Origin: a virus
Reading direction: 5' to 3' (one strand)
IMG/VR virus record: IMGVR_UViG_3300027788_001900
Span: 1-57,195 of that record
DNA: 57,195 nt
Within the stretch, counting starts at the first letter, position 1; each line of letters opens with the position of its first letter. The notes beneath the pieces were generated by a model. The model was not told the DNA's origin, did no database searches, and saw only the letters and a program-made list of their open reading frames with translations. Position numbers and translations under genes: made by a program. Below, in pieces: positions 17,204-24,940 of the stretch.

Positions 17204-17470
17204 TTACTCTCCAACTTTAGTCATAATTGGTTCTGCTGGTGTATCTTCATTTACAATTGGATCAGTATCAGTTCCTTCTTCTCCTGCTGGGGTTGGTGGA
17301 ACGAATATTTTAATAGCTTTTGAAATAATCTCAGCATCCTCTAATGTAAACGCACCTTTTCCTTGTGCTATCCTAACAGCTTGAATTAAAACATTTAATG
17401 CTTGCTGACCAGTAAAATCACCTGTTGGGTTTACTTCTTCTGGGTTTTGGTTTTCTTGATTGTTATCCAT
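17204..17470 (-). CDS. hypothetical acidic protein
   Basis: An 88-residue acidic protein. Residues 20-52 (FTGQQALNVLIQAVRIAQGKG, then FTLEDAEIISKAI) are a predicted helical core; both ends are low-complexity, rich in Pro, Glu, Asn and Thr. I do not recognise it. A terminator follows directly, so it ends a transcription unit that probably starts near the Hsp20 gene or at its own promoter in the 63-nt upstream gap. Confidence 0.6.
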   Translation of the reverse strand: MDNNQENQNPEEVNPTGDFTGQQALNVLIQAVRIAQGKGAFTLEDAEIISKAIKIFVPPTPAGEEGTDTDPIVNEDTPAEPIMTKVGE

Positions 17471-17533
17471 GTTAACGTTTTTTGATTTTATTTTAAAATA
17501 TTTATTATTATATAACGTAATTTCTATTTAGTT

Positions 17534-17932
17534 TCACTTTACATCTATAAAACTTTCAGTATCTTCTTTGATAGGTAATGTTATTGTTAACACACCATTT
17601 TCAACCTTTGCTTTAATCTTTTTAGTATTAACATCTTTTGGTAAAGTAAAGAGTTTATCAAATGAACCTAACCATATATTATCTTCATTAGTAGAAACAA
17701 TACTTAATTCGTCTTTTACCATTTTAACTTTTAAGTCTTCTTTAGTAAATCCTGGAACTGCCATTTCTAATGTCCAATCATTTTCATTTTTAATACAATG
17801 ATATCCCTTAGATGGTTTAGTAAAGAAATTTTCAAAATCATCCCAAAAAGGATCTTTTAATAAATTATCAATATTATCATTAATTCTTCTTGCTTGTGCT
17901 ACGGGTTTAAATCCGTTTAAAATTGTGTACAT
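17534..17932 (-). CDS. small heat-shock protein (Hsp20 / alpha-crystallin)
   Basis: A 132-residue protein with an alpha-crystallin domain at about 45-125: WTLEMAVPGFTKEDLKVKM, then VENGVLTITLPI, which matches the conserved GVLTITLP signature. It ends FIDVK, similar to the C-terminal IxI/V motif used in oligomer assembly. Such holdases occur in marine T4-type phages, and here it adds to the GroES-like and cyclophilin genes. It sits after a 116-nt upstream gap that could hold a promoter. Confidence 0.92.
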   Translation of the reverse strand: MYTILNGFKPVAQARRINDNIDNLLKDPFWDDFENFFTKPSKGYHCIKNENDWTLEMAVPGFTKEDLKVKMVKDELSIVSTNEDNIWLGSFDKLFTLPKDVNTKKIKAKVENGVLTITLPIKEDTESFIDVK

Positions 17933-18048
17933 ATTATTTAGTTTTTTATTAAAATAAAGATTCGTTTCCTTATTTAATATATTATACTGAAAAAACTGTG
18001 CAACAATGAGATTTCTGACATATTGTCTACTTTTCTACTTTTACTATG

Positions 18049-18432
18049 TCAAGATGACCGTTTTTTACCACCATGATACTCATAACCATGACCCTCTGTT
18101 ATTAATGTTTGATTAACATCCCACTGAACACCATCAGCATCCATAACATAAATCTGACCTAATATTCTACCATATTTACCTACACCCTCGGACTTAATTC
18201 TAAACATTCCTGGTTTACTACTGACTTCATTTAATAAGACCTTTAATCTCTCTTTGGCAGCAAGTCCTTTTTTCTTTTCATCTAAATCTCTAGTTCTACT
18301 TTCCCATGTATCTATACCAGAAAATCTAATTCTTTTAAAAATCCAAATGTCAAACCCAACATCTATCATTGCATCAATAGTGTCACCATCTACAACTCTA
18401 TCAAGTTTTCCTCTATAAATATATTTGTTCAT
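18049..18432 (-). CDS. staphylococcal-nuclease-like (SNase) protein
   Basis: A 127-residue OB-fold nuclease with VVDGDTIDA (13-21), IRFSGIDTWESR (35-46) and GKYGRILG (86-93), the SNase active-site blocks including the Arg and Glu residues. It would cleave DNA or RNA in a calcium-dependent way. No signal peptide is seen, so it probably acts in the host cytoplasm or is virion-associated. Located immediately upstream of the lysis-type genes. Confidence 0.88.
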   Translation of the reverse strand: MNKYIYRGKLDRVVDGDTIDAMIDVGFDIWIFKRIRFSGIDTWESRTRDLDEKKKGLAAKERLKVLLNEVSSKPGMFRIKSEGVGKYGRILGQIYVMDADGVQWDVNQTLITEGHGYEYHGGKKRSS

Positions 18433-18441
18433 TTTTTCTTA

Positions 18442-18660
18442 TTATTTTTTATTAGCAAACTTTTCTAATCCTGCTATACCAAAGCAACCTAATACAACTA
18501 ATGTGAATGAATCATAAATAAATTCATTAATAACTAAATCTTTACCGAACCAACCAGTTACTAAATCTGCTATCATTATTAAACACATAATTATAAATGC
18601 TATAAAGCCAACAATAGCCTTTTCATTCCAATCATTATTATCTTTAAATATTTTCCACAT
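18442..18660 (-). CDS. small two-TM membrane protein, holin-like
   Basis: A 72-residue protein with two hydrophobic segments (about 15-35 and 48-65) and a charged C-terminus (EKFANKK). Size and topology fit a holin. It lies 21 nt downstream of a candidate peptidoglycan enzyme, a common holin-endolysin arrangement. A second protein of similar design is at 49277-49537, so it is unclear which is the lysis holin. Confidence 0.6.
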   Translation of the reverse strand: MWKIFKDNNDWNEKAIVGFIAFIIMCLIMIADLVTGWFGKDLVINEFIYDSFTLVVLGCFGIAGLEKFANKK

Positions 18661-18681
18661 AATTTTAATTTTATTTTTAAA

Positions 18682-19290
18682 TTAACATATATCTTTAGAT
18701 TCTAATAAAGTATATGTAAATGAATTGCCCCAAATTTCTCTAGCAATTTGGCATATATCTAAAAATTCATGCCAATCATCGTTATGAGCTATAACCTGAC
18801 AACCAGCAGACCATTTATCAATTTGTGTAGAACCTTTACCAGCTCTGCTTGTTGCTCTATGTATATTAATTCCAAATAATCCTGTATCTGTTTTAGATTC
18901 ATTTAAATCATAATTATCATCACGGTTATTATCTCTATATACTGTTACATCTTTCTTTTGTCCTAAAGCTAAATATTTACCTTGGTGTAATCTTAATTTA
19001 TGAGAACCTCTATACTGATTTGGTTTAAGAATAGCTACACCCTTGTCATTCATTATATTTTCAACCCAATGAGTACCTGGATCTGTAGTACATTTAAAAC
19101 AATGAAATTTCCACTCACCTTTTACTTTATAGGATATTGTCATACAGTCATCAAAAGCATTTGTAACTTTACCTTTTGTATCTGAATTTCTTACTCCTAT
19201 AATATTTACATCATAGTCCCCACCAGTAAAGTATTTGTATCCTTTACTAATCATTGTATCTTCGATTTGTTTTCTTGTATAACAACTCAT
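18682..19290 (-). CDS. candidate lysis enzyme, L,D-transpeptidase-like catalytic motif
   Basis: A 202-residue protein. Its C-terminal part has FGINIHRAT (about 141-149) and WSAGCQVIA (about 161-169), a His followed by Ser-x-Gly-Cys, resembling the catalytic H...S.GC of YkuD-type L,D-transpeptidases. No signal peptide or membrane segment is seen. Next to a holin-like gene it may be the endolysin. I do not recognise a classical lysozyme or amidase in the window, which makes this the best candidate, but the family assignment is tentative. Confidence 0.5.
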   Translation of the reverse strand: MSCYTRKQIEDTMISKGYKYFTGGDYDVNIIGVRNSDTKGKVTNAFDDCMTISYKVKGEWKFHCFKCTTDPGTHWVENIMNDKGVAILKPNQYRGSHKLRLHQGKYLALGQKKDVTVYRDNNRDDNYDLNESKTDTGLFGINIHRATSRAGKGSTQIDKWSAGCQVIAHNDDWHEFLDICQIAREIWGNSFTYTLLESKDIC

Positions 19291-19293
19291 AAT

Positions 19294-19560
19294 TTATTCT
19301 ACTAATTTTTTTAATTGTTCTAAAGTTTGTGTACCTAATTTTCTTGCTACTTGCTCACCATCCTTTAAAACAATAAAGCATGGGATACTACGTACCCCAT
19401 ACTCTTGTGCTATATCAGATTCAGAATCAACATTTACTTTTTGAACTATAACAGTAGACTTTTCTTTAAATTCTTCTACTATTGATTTCATTGCTTTACA
19501 GGGACCACACCAATTAGCTGAAAATTGAAGAAGTACCGTTCCTTTTTTTTGAATCTCCAT
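19294..19560 (-). CDS. thioredoxin
   Basis: An 88-residue thioredoxin with the active site WCGPC (17-21) and the cis-proline region VRSIPCFIVL near residues 57-66. It is shorter than the cellular protein (about 105) because the first strand-helix is trimmed. It could reduce disulphides or support a ribonucleotide reductase, which is not in the window. It is flanked by PhoH and the lysis-type genes within one operon. Confidence 0.93.
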   Translation of the reverse strand: MEIQKKGTVLLQFSANWCGPCKAMKSIVEEFKEKSTVIVQKVNVDSESDIAQEYGVRSIPCFIVLKDGEQVARKLGTQTLEQLKKLVE

Positions 19561-19573
19561 AATTTTAATTTAG

Positions 19574-20284
19574 TTATTTATTCTTAGACTTTGTTCTTTT
19601 ATAATTTTCCTCTTCATAGACTTCAATTAAATCATCTACAATTGGATCTCTGTGATTATGTAATAATGTAAGAGAAGATAGATTTTTTATTTTAGATGAT
19701 TGGTTATACAAAAATCTAAAACCTGATTCGCTCTTACCTTTTAAATCAACTTGGCCGTCATCACCACATATAATCATTTTAGATCTTAAACCAACCCTGG
19801 TTACAATCATTTCCATTTGATCATTAGTTACGTTTTGAGCCTCGTCAACTATAACACAACTATTAACAAAGGTTCGTCCTCTCATAAATGAAACTGGTAC
19901 AATTTCTATTTGCCCACTTTCTATATAAGGCTGTACTCTATCTTTTCCATATAAACTATACATGTTTTGATAAATTGGCTGTACCCACGGATCCATTTTT
20001 GCATGTAAATCTCCAGGTAAAAATCCAATCTCTTCTTTTGAAACTGTTGGTCTTGTTATAATTATCTTTTCATAATTTCTTCTAAATAATCCATCTAAAG
20101 CAACTTGGCATGCTAATAGTGTTTTTCCAGATCCAGCTTTACCTGCTAATAATGTAATTGTGTTTGTTAATATTACATCCTTTGCTAATTTCTGTTCTTC
20201 GTTTAGTTTTAATTTAAATGTTATTGGGTTTTTAGGTTTTCTCTTTTCACGGAAAACCTCATCATCGTAAGTATGTGCAGGCAT
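19574..20284 (-). CDS. phoH: PhoH-like P-loop ATPase
   Basis: A 236-residue PhoH-family protein. Walker A is GKAGSGKT (48-55), TRPTVSKEEIGFLPG (78-91) is the family signature, and VIVDEAQN (144-151) is Walker B. PhoH proteins are common in marine and T4-type phages; some have RNA-helicase or ribonuclease-associated activity, but the phage role is not settled. The first 20 residues are basic. Confidence 0.92.
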   Translation of the reverse strand: MPAHTYDDEVFREKRKPKNPITFKLKLNEEQKLAKDVILTNTITLLAGKAGSGKTLLACQVALDGLFRRNYEKIIITRPTVSKEEIGFLPGDLHAKMDPWVQPIYQNMYSLYGKDRVQPYIESGQIEIVPVSFMRGRTFVNSCVIVDEAQNVTNDQMEMIVTRVGLRSKMIICGDDGQVDLKGKSESGFRFLYNQSSKIKNLSSLTLLHNHRDPIVDDLIEVYEEENYKRTKSKNK

Positions 20285-20336
20285 ATTCTTATTTTATTTT
20301 TAACCTTTCAACAGGTTATGCTAAAAGATTATGATT

Positions 20337-21134
20337 TTACCCCTTTATAAAAGGTCTTGAAGTCAATGCTGGCTTCACTACTTTATTAGAACGGGGTGCG
20401 TTGCTTGTTGGTATCACTATAGGATCTCCAACGGGGGTAATATGCGCTGCTTGAACTGGCTCTTCTACAATATCAGCAACTGCATTATCAGTATTAACTG
20501 TCTCAGGTGCGATTTGTACTTCTCCAATTGTTACAGGAATTGTAATTGCTTCAGTATGAGTATCTTTAATTGGCTCATCTTTAACTTCTTTAATATCATC
20601 TGAAGGGAAATGCTTTTTAGAATTTTCTAAAATATCAATATCCGCCGAATATCCTGCAATAGCAGTTTCATCTTTTAATGATTCTTCAGGTTGCTCTGGT
20701 CTAATATAATCAACCAAAGATTTAATAAATCCTAATGCAATCAGAGGTAGTATAGCACCACTCACTATTGCTAAAATTCTTTTTTGATATATTGGTTCTG
20801 CTTCTTCTAATCCAAATAATTCAATCCATCCCATATAATTTTCTAAATTAATAAAAGCATGAAAGGAATTTGCCATCATTTGAAATGAAGTTAATAATAA
20901 AAATAAACCCCAAACCATTGTTTTGTTTGTTTTATCTAAAATAATAATAGCAGCAAGAGAAGCTGCTGCCCCTATTTCAAATCCTATTGCTAATGACCAT
21001 GACATTAAACCATCATGGCTTAAGTCAAAAAATGCAACGGAGTTTATCATTGATATTGTAGCTACTAAGAAGTAAAGGCTACAGAATATACCGATAATAA
21101 AAATATGTAATAATCTTTCTTTTAATGTATTCAT
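20337..21134 (-). CDS. four-TM membrane protein with long C-terminal tail
   Basis: A 265-residue protein with four hydrophobic segments (about 8-36, 44-66, 70-90 and 118-140), followed by a tail of roughly 120 residues rich in Pro, Val, Glu and Thr that is probably disordered. Such proteins in phages can be inner-membrane modulators, for example for superinfection exclusion, but nothing specific supports a role. It follows the 52-nt gap before phoH with no clear terminator. Confidence 0.6.
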   Translation of the reverse strand: MNTLKERLLHIFIIGIFCSLYFLVATISMINSVAFFDLSHDGLMSWSLAIGFEIGAAASLAAIIILDKTNKTMVWGLFLLLTSFQMMANSFHAFINLENYMGWIELFGLEEAEPIYQKRILAIVSGAILPLIALGFIKSLVDYIRPEQPEESLKDETAIAGYSADIDILENSKKHFPSDDIKEVKDEPIKDTHTEAITIPVTIGEVQIAPETVNTDNAVADIVEEPVQAAHITPVGDPIVIPTSNAPRSNKVVKPALTSRPFIKG

Positions 21135-21148
21135 AATGTTAAAGCTTT

Positions 21149-21667
21149 TTAAGAACAGCCATCAGCACAACCATTTGTGTGAATGCGTGATGGTGTTATT
21201 CTAGCAACCTGTAAACATGGTATACCAGATGTTTCCGATGTACCAGCGGTTGTTAATTCAGTTAATAAAATTTCGGCAAATATACCACTCGGACTTGTTT
21301 TTGTACAAGCAGGATCCAAACATAATCTAACCATACCTTTATTAACAATTGCACCTTTTGAGTTTGTATATTGTAATATGGTCATTAATAATCCAGTACA
21401 CCCAGTAGGAATAGCTGGCCACCAAAAATTAGCTACCGTACAATCAAATTCATTGTACAACATAATTTGAATTTCTGTATAAGTAGTTAAATCAAGAGGT
21501 AATCCGGCCTTATCAAAAAACTGTATATCAATACAGCCATTAGTTCCTTGCATTATTACAAGAACACAATCAACTTGAGCAATAATTCTACCACATAAAG
21601 TTAATGCACATTTTGGATCTCCGTTTACTGGTGTTGGTACTCCAGGTATTATAGGTGTATTAGCCAC
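21149..21667 (-). CDS. putative virion protein, beta-rich and cysteine-rich
   Basis: A 172-residue protein with 12 or so cysteines and a central part (IDIQFFDKAGLPLDLTTY, then IQIMLYNE) that resembles N-terminal beta-sandwich domains of phage baseplate-upper or fibre-attachment proteins. No signal peptide is visible. The cysteine content and the C-terminal NGCADGCS suggest metal binding or crosslinking in the particle. The assignment is weak. Confidence 0.45.
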   Translation of the reverse strand: MANTPIIPGVPTPVNGDPKCALTLCGRIIAQVDCVLVIMQGTNGCIDIQFFDKAGLPLDLTTYTEIQIMLYNEFDCTVANFWWPAIPTGCTGLLMTILQYTNSKGAIVNKGMVRLCLDPACTKTSPSGIFAEILLTELTTAGTSETSGIPCLQVARITPSRIHTNGCADGCS

Positions 21668-21669
21668 AT

Positions 21670-21957
21670 TTAGTTATCTTTTTCTTCTAGTGCATTGATA
21701 GAAATTCTTTCTTTATCAGAAATTTCTTCAATTCTTAGGGTTTTCCAAGCCGGTACTTCTTTAATAAGCTTAATCATTTCGGCTTCATTAACTAACTGTA
21801 AAGCTAATGTATCAATTTCAGAAGTTAATATTCTTTGTTCTTTTTTAATTCTTTCTACTTCTGAATCAATGCTACATGATTTAAAATAAGTTAATAACAT
21901 TATAGCTATAATTATTTTAATTCCATGATCTGCAAAAAATTTGTTAAATGTATTCAT
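21670..21957 (-). CDS. small membrane protein with coiled coil (spanin-like candidate)
   Basis: The start is placed at ATG 21957 because a longer frame upstream would lie inside the preceding gene; the resulting protein is 95 residues. It has an N-terminal membrane segment (HGIKIIIAIMLLTYF, about 11-25), then a coiled-coil region (IDSEVERIKKEQRILTSEID). This layout fits an inner-membrane spanin subunit but no partner lipoprotein is visible next to it. It lies 7 nt downstream of the preceding gene. Confidence 0.5.
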   Translation of the reverse strand: MNTFNKFFADHGIKIIIAIMLLTYFKSCSIDSEVERIKKEQRILTSEIDTLALQLVNEAEMIKLIKEVPAWKTLRIEEISDKERISINALEEKDN

Positions 21958-21964
21958 TTGTTTA

Positions 21965-22258
21965 TTATTTAAATTCTTGTTTTGGTTTTTGTTTAATTTC
22001 TTTTCCTTTTGGAGCTCTGTGATAAACTTGAGTTGACCAGGGGTCCGTCTCGGCGCATTGGCAAGATGAGATATGCTCCCCGCACCTGGCGCAATCTTCT
22101 GAAACATCGTTAAGTTCATCTTCTAATTCTTTTTCTAATTTCTTATCTATTCCAGCATGATCACCTTTTTTATGATCTTTTTCTATTTTATCGCCAGCAT
22201 TGTCATGAGATTTATCTCTAACTTCTAAAAGAAAATCTGCGTACGTTCTTATAAACAT
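21965..22258 (-). CDS. small zinc-motif protein with capsid-targeting-like N-terminus
   Basis: The start is placed at ATG 22258, giving MFIRTYADFLLEVRD, because this restores the targeting-like pattern (TYADFLLE) seen elsewhere and puts the late-promoter motif 15 nt upstream; an in-frame start further upstream (22291) would lie in the preceding gene. The 97-residue protein is charged, with a CARCGEHISSCQC zinc motif near residue 66. It is probably a small virion-packaged protein. Function unknown. Confidence 0.55.
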   Translation of the reverse strand: MFIRTYADFLLEVRDKSHDNAGDKIEKDHKKGDHAGIDKKLEKELEDELNDVSEDCARCGEHISSCQCAETDPWSTQVYHRAPKGKEIKQKPKQEFK

Positions 22259-22273
22259 TGAAATTTGATTTTT

Positions 22274-22284
22274 TTTATATATTC
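22274..22284 (-). promoter_or_regulatory. late-promoter-like motif GAATATATAAA
   Basis: Exact copy on the minus strand, 15 nt before the start at 22258. It contains the TAA stop codon of the nuclease gene ending at 22275, so promoter and gene end overlap. Confidence 0.5.
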
Positions 22285-23024
22285 GGTTCAAGTATGTACT
22301 TCTTATGAAATTCTTTTACCAACCCTAAAAACATTTTACCATATTTAGTTATATCATCAAATGTCATTTCAAAAACTTGTGGAAAACCATCAGCTTCATT
22401 ACTTATCCAAATTTCACCACCCTGTGGTTTTCTGTTATGCATTTCCCAATATGCTAATGAGTATGCTGCAATTTGCATTTTATAATTTTCTATCCAATCT
22501 TCTCTTTTTGCTTTTTTAGATGATTTAAAATCTAAGATCACTAGATGCCCTTTTTCATTTTCATAAATAATATCTACTCTACCAGCATAACCTCCCATCT
22601 GAGGTGAGAATAGAGTATCTTCGATAGACACTACATTTGCAATACGGTCAAAGCATTTGCCATTATAAAAATTAAAGAATAATTTCCTTCCTATATTAGT
22701 TTCTTCTTCAGTAAAACCATTCTCTTTTACAAATGGGCCTATTAATGTTTGTGCATCAATTAATCTTTCTCTAATAGTTTGTTTTTCAGATCCTAAAAAG
22801 TATTCACAAAATTGGTGCATCACAGTTCCTCGGTTAGCAGAAAACTTAGAAATGGCATCAGCCTTTTCTTCACCTATACGTTTTCTCCATTTATCAATAC
22901 CTGAGCTATCTGTCATTGCACCTAAGATAGTTGTTACTGATGGATATTTTTTACCTTCACCTATATTATAGTATCTTTTACCATTTATAGTTTCGGTTGT
23001 TGCTAATGATTGCTCTGTAGACAT
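22275..23024 (-). CDS. PD-(D/E)XK family nuclease
   Basis: A 249-residue protein with H70 in a RGTVMHQFCEYF helix, D151 (AGRVDIIYE) and D165-x-K167 (LVILDFKSSKK), followed by MQIAAYSLAY, the order typical of Cas4/RecB-like and phage exonuclease members of the superfamily. It would cut DNA ends or recombination intermediates. No cysteine cluster of the Cas4 type is present. Its start context is A-rich; a terminator lies downstream of the next upstream unit. Confidence 0.8.
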   Translation of the reverse strand: MSTEQSLATTETINGKRYYNIGEGKKYPSVTTILGAMTDSSGIDKWRKRIGEEKADAISKFSANRGTVMHQFCEYFLGSEKQTIRERLIDAQTLIGPFVKENGFTEEETNIGRKLFFNFYNGKCFDRIANVVSIEDTLFSPQMGGYAGRVDIIYENEKGHLVILDFKSSKKAKREDWIENYKMQIAAYSLAYWEMHNRKPQGGEIWISNEADGFPQVFEMTFDDITKYGKMFLGLVKEFHKKYILEPNI

Positions 23025-23068
23025 AATCTGTTTATTATTATATGTAAAAATGTAATAAAGTTTAAGAC

Positions 23069-23100
23069 AAAAAAACCGGTAACAATTAAGCTACCGGTTT
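23069..23100 (-). terminator. rho-independent terminator
   Basis: Minus-strand stem AAACCGGTA / TACCGGTTT with an apical loop of 10 bases, followed by a run of T. It lies 18 nt after the stop of the outer-membrane protein gene. Confidence 0.85.
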
Positions 23101-23117
23101 TAATAAGTAATATGTTA

Positions 23118-23543
23118 TTAGAATTTCATTCCGAAACCTAACATCATGTTTGTTGTTTTTTCACCTGAGTGATAAACAAGTTTTGGTTCAATAAATATAC
23201 TTTTATGAACTGTGAACATTTTACCTAAACCTAATGAAAGGTTATCAGTATCAAATTCTGGCATAGCTGCATACAAGAAAATATCTTGCCCTGCTACTGT
23301 CATAAAATATCTAGCATGTATATCAATTGCTAAATCTTGAGAAGAGTCAGCTTGTGCTACAGCTAATCCAACCATTACTTTATTAGATACTGCGTATCCT
23401 AAAGTTGGTGCTATTGATAAATCAGTCCATGCAACGTTTGCAACGTCTCCTGTACCTACATACCAGTCTCCTTTTACATTTTGAGCTGTTGTGGATAATA
23501 CCATTCCAACTACTAATGCTAAACTTAAAATTAATTTATTCAT
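23118..23543 (-). CDS. secreted outer-membrane beta-barrel protein
   Basis: A 141-residue protein with a signal peptide (MNKLILSLALVVGMVLSTTA, cleavage before Q21). The mature part alternates hydrophobic and polar residues in about eight strands (LSIAPTLGYAVS, KVMVGLAVAQA, DIHARYFMTV, IFIEPKLVYH, MMLGFGMKF) and ends in Phe, typical of an outer-membrane barrel. It looks host-derived and Bacteroidota-like. Its role may be receptor masking or another change to the host surface. It has its own terminator and two upstream hairpins. Confidence 0.75.
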   Translation of the reverse strand: MNKLILSLALVVGMVLSTTAQNVKGDWYVGTGDVANVAWTDLSIAPTLGYAVSNKVMVGLAVAQADSSQDLAIDIHARYFMTVAGQDIFLYAAMPEFDTDNLSLGLGKMFTVHKSIFIEPKLVYHSGEKTTNMMLGFGMKF

Positions 23544-23574
23544 CTTTTAAAATTTTTTTTATTATTTAATATTC

Positions 23575-23613
23575 GGGAATTATTTCCCTAACATAGAAAA
23601 CCATTTCCTATGT
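23575..23613 (-). promoter_or_regulatory. two 5' hairpins upstream of outer-membrane protein gene
   Basis: In minus-strand order, ACATAG/CTATGT (23591-23613) then GGGAA/TTCCC (23575-23588) form two short hairpins in the leader of the gene starting at 23543. A GAATATTAAA sequence at 23565-23574 follows. They may stabilise or control the mRNA; no riboswitch class is recognised. Confidence 0.35.
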
Positions 23614-23619
23614 ATGTTG

Positions 23620-23853
23620 CTAGCCTTTCGGCTTTAAAAAATCATGTTCTTCTTCTTTCGTTGCATAACCTAAATCCCTCTTGCATACTGAACAATATTT
23701 TTTAATAGATCTATCTTCATTAAAGTTTATGATCACACCTTCTTTATGACCACAGCTTGTTTGAATAATTTCTTTTTCTTTTTCTAATTCTTTTAGTTTA
23801 TTTTCAATGTTATTAACATTATTTAAAATACTAGGTTTATCATCTCGTTCCAT
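23620..23853 (-). CDS. small zinc-binding protein
   Basis: A 77-residue protein. The N-terminal half (residues 8-30) is a coiled coil (NVNNIENKLKELEKEK). The second half has CGH and CSVC (about 34 and 55-58), a likely zinc site. It overlaps the upstream membrane-protein gene by 31 nt. No function recognised. Confidence 0.55.
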   Translation of the reverse strand: MERDDKPSILNNVNNIENKLKELEKEKEIIQTSCGHKEGVIINFNEDRSIKKYCSVCKRDLGYATKEEEHDFLKPKG

Positions 23854-24275
23854 ATTTCAGATATTTTTTCACTATAAGATTTTGTAAATACATAAGCAAT
23901 TCTCAAAAGAAATGCCAGTATTAATGTCTTTGTTAAAGATATAATTAATGGCCATGTTTTAAAATATTCTCTATCAGGAGATAATACTAAAAGAAATGAA
24001 TCTGAATCTGGTATAGGTTCAAATTCTGGTGATACATAATCAGCTATTCCTAATTCTAAAAATAATTTATCATGTTCTCTTAATTGCATTAACACATATC
24101 CTTCTTGAGAAATTGGTGTATTCACTACTTCTTCTGGTAAATTAATAACAGTATAGATTCTACCTACCCAATCAACTCGGAACCCTTTTTCTAAAAGTTT
24201 TTCTTGAGCGCCTTTAGCAATCCTTTTAATTTTATTCCAGGTTACTAATTCTTTATATAATTTTAATATGTACAT
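23823..24275 (-). CDS. hypothetical protein with C-terminal membrane segment
   Basis: A 150-residue protein. Residues 1-105 form a soluble-looking part with YKELVTWNKIKRIAKGAQEKL and a PDSDSFLLVLSP strand; residues about 112-132 (LTKTLILAFLLRIAYVF) are hydrophobic and would anchor it in the membrane, with a short charged tail. No family recognised. It lies 23 nt downstream of the sigma factor gene. Confidence 0.55.
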   Translation of the reverse strand: MYILKLYKELVTWNKIKRIAKGAQEKLLEKGFRVDWVGRIYTVINLPEEVVNTPISQEGYVLMQLREHDKLFLELGIADYVSPEFEPIPDSDSFLLVLSPDREYFKTWPLIISLTKTLILAFLLRIAYVFTKSYSEKISEIWNEMINLVF

Positions 24276-24298
24276 GGTTTTGTTTGTTAGTTATGTAT

Positions 24299-24940
24299 TT
24301 ATGCTTCTGAAAATACTTTCATACTTTCTAGCTGTTTTCTTACTATTTTCCTTCCTCTAAAAATCCTGTTCTTAACAGTTTGTAGATTTATGCCTTTTTC
24401 GCTATCAGACATTATGTCTAAAATATCATTATAAGATTTTTTATTTAAGAATCTTTCTTCCATAAATCTTTTATACATTGGAGGTAATGCCTTTATTGCT
24501 TCTGTTGTTAATCTTACCTTTTCAACCAAAAGATGTTCAGCTGCCCAGTAATCATCTTCAGTAGACCACGGCATTCCATTATTAGGTTCTGAGTTAGGTA
24601 ATAAAAATGTTGGTGGATCAATGCCTTTATCAGTAAATGCATTCATACTTACTTTTCTATTTCTATATCTAATCCAACCTATGCATTCATTGTAAGCAAT
24701 ACGATATGCCCATGTTGTAATCTGATAATCCTCATTATATTGATCAATTTTCAAATACACTGTAGTTAAAGTTGTAGATACAATATCTTCAGTAACATTA
24801 GGATCTTTTACAATATTATTTACATATGATCTTAAGCCTGGTCTCATCTTAGCATATAGTTCATTATAAACACTTTCTTTTCTTGTCTTTTTAAACTCTA
24901 GTGCAAGTTCTTTGTACGTCTTTTTTGTTTTTTTAGCCAT
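24299..24940 (-). CDS. ECF-like sigma-70 family factor (candidate late sigma)
   Basis: A 213-residue sigma factor. Region 2 is at about 25-95 (VNNIVKDPNVTEDIVSTTL, then ITTWAYRIAYNECIGWIRYR, which holds the -10-reading helix). Region 4 is at about 145-205 (ALPPMYKRFMEERFLNKKSY, then LQTVKNRIFRGRKIVRKQL, a helix-turn-helix). In T4, gp55 plays this role with TATAAATA promoters; this protein is the best candidate to read the GAATATATAAA motif of the window. It overlaps the phosphoesterase-like gene by 8 nt. Confidence 0.85.
   Translation of the reverse strand: MAKKTKKTYKELALEFKKTRKESVYNELYAKMRPGLRSYVNNIVKDPNVTEDIVSTTLTTVYLKIDQYNEDYQITTWAYRIAYNECIGWIRYRNRKVSMNAFTDKGIDPPTFLLPNSEPNNGMPWSTEDDYWAAEHLLVEKVRLTTEAIKALPPMYKRFMEERFLNKKSYNDILDIMSDSEKGINLQTVKNRIFRGRKIVRKQLESMKVFSEA

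Noticed and set aside
21958-22119. N-terminal extension of the small membrane protein to an ATG at 22119
   Set aside because: It would overlap the zinc-motif gene for most of its length; the ATG at 21957 sits 7 nt after that gene and begins directly before the membrane segment.
22259-22291. N-terminal extension of the zinc-motif protein to an ATG at 22291
   Set aside because: It overlaps the nuclease gene and would place the late-promoter-like motif inside the coding region; the downstream ATG restores the targeting-like N-terminus.
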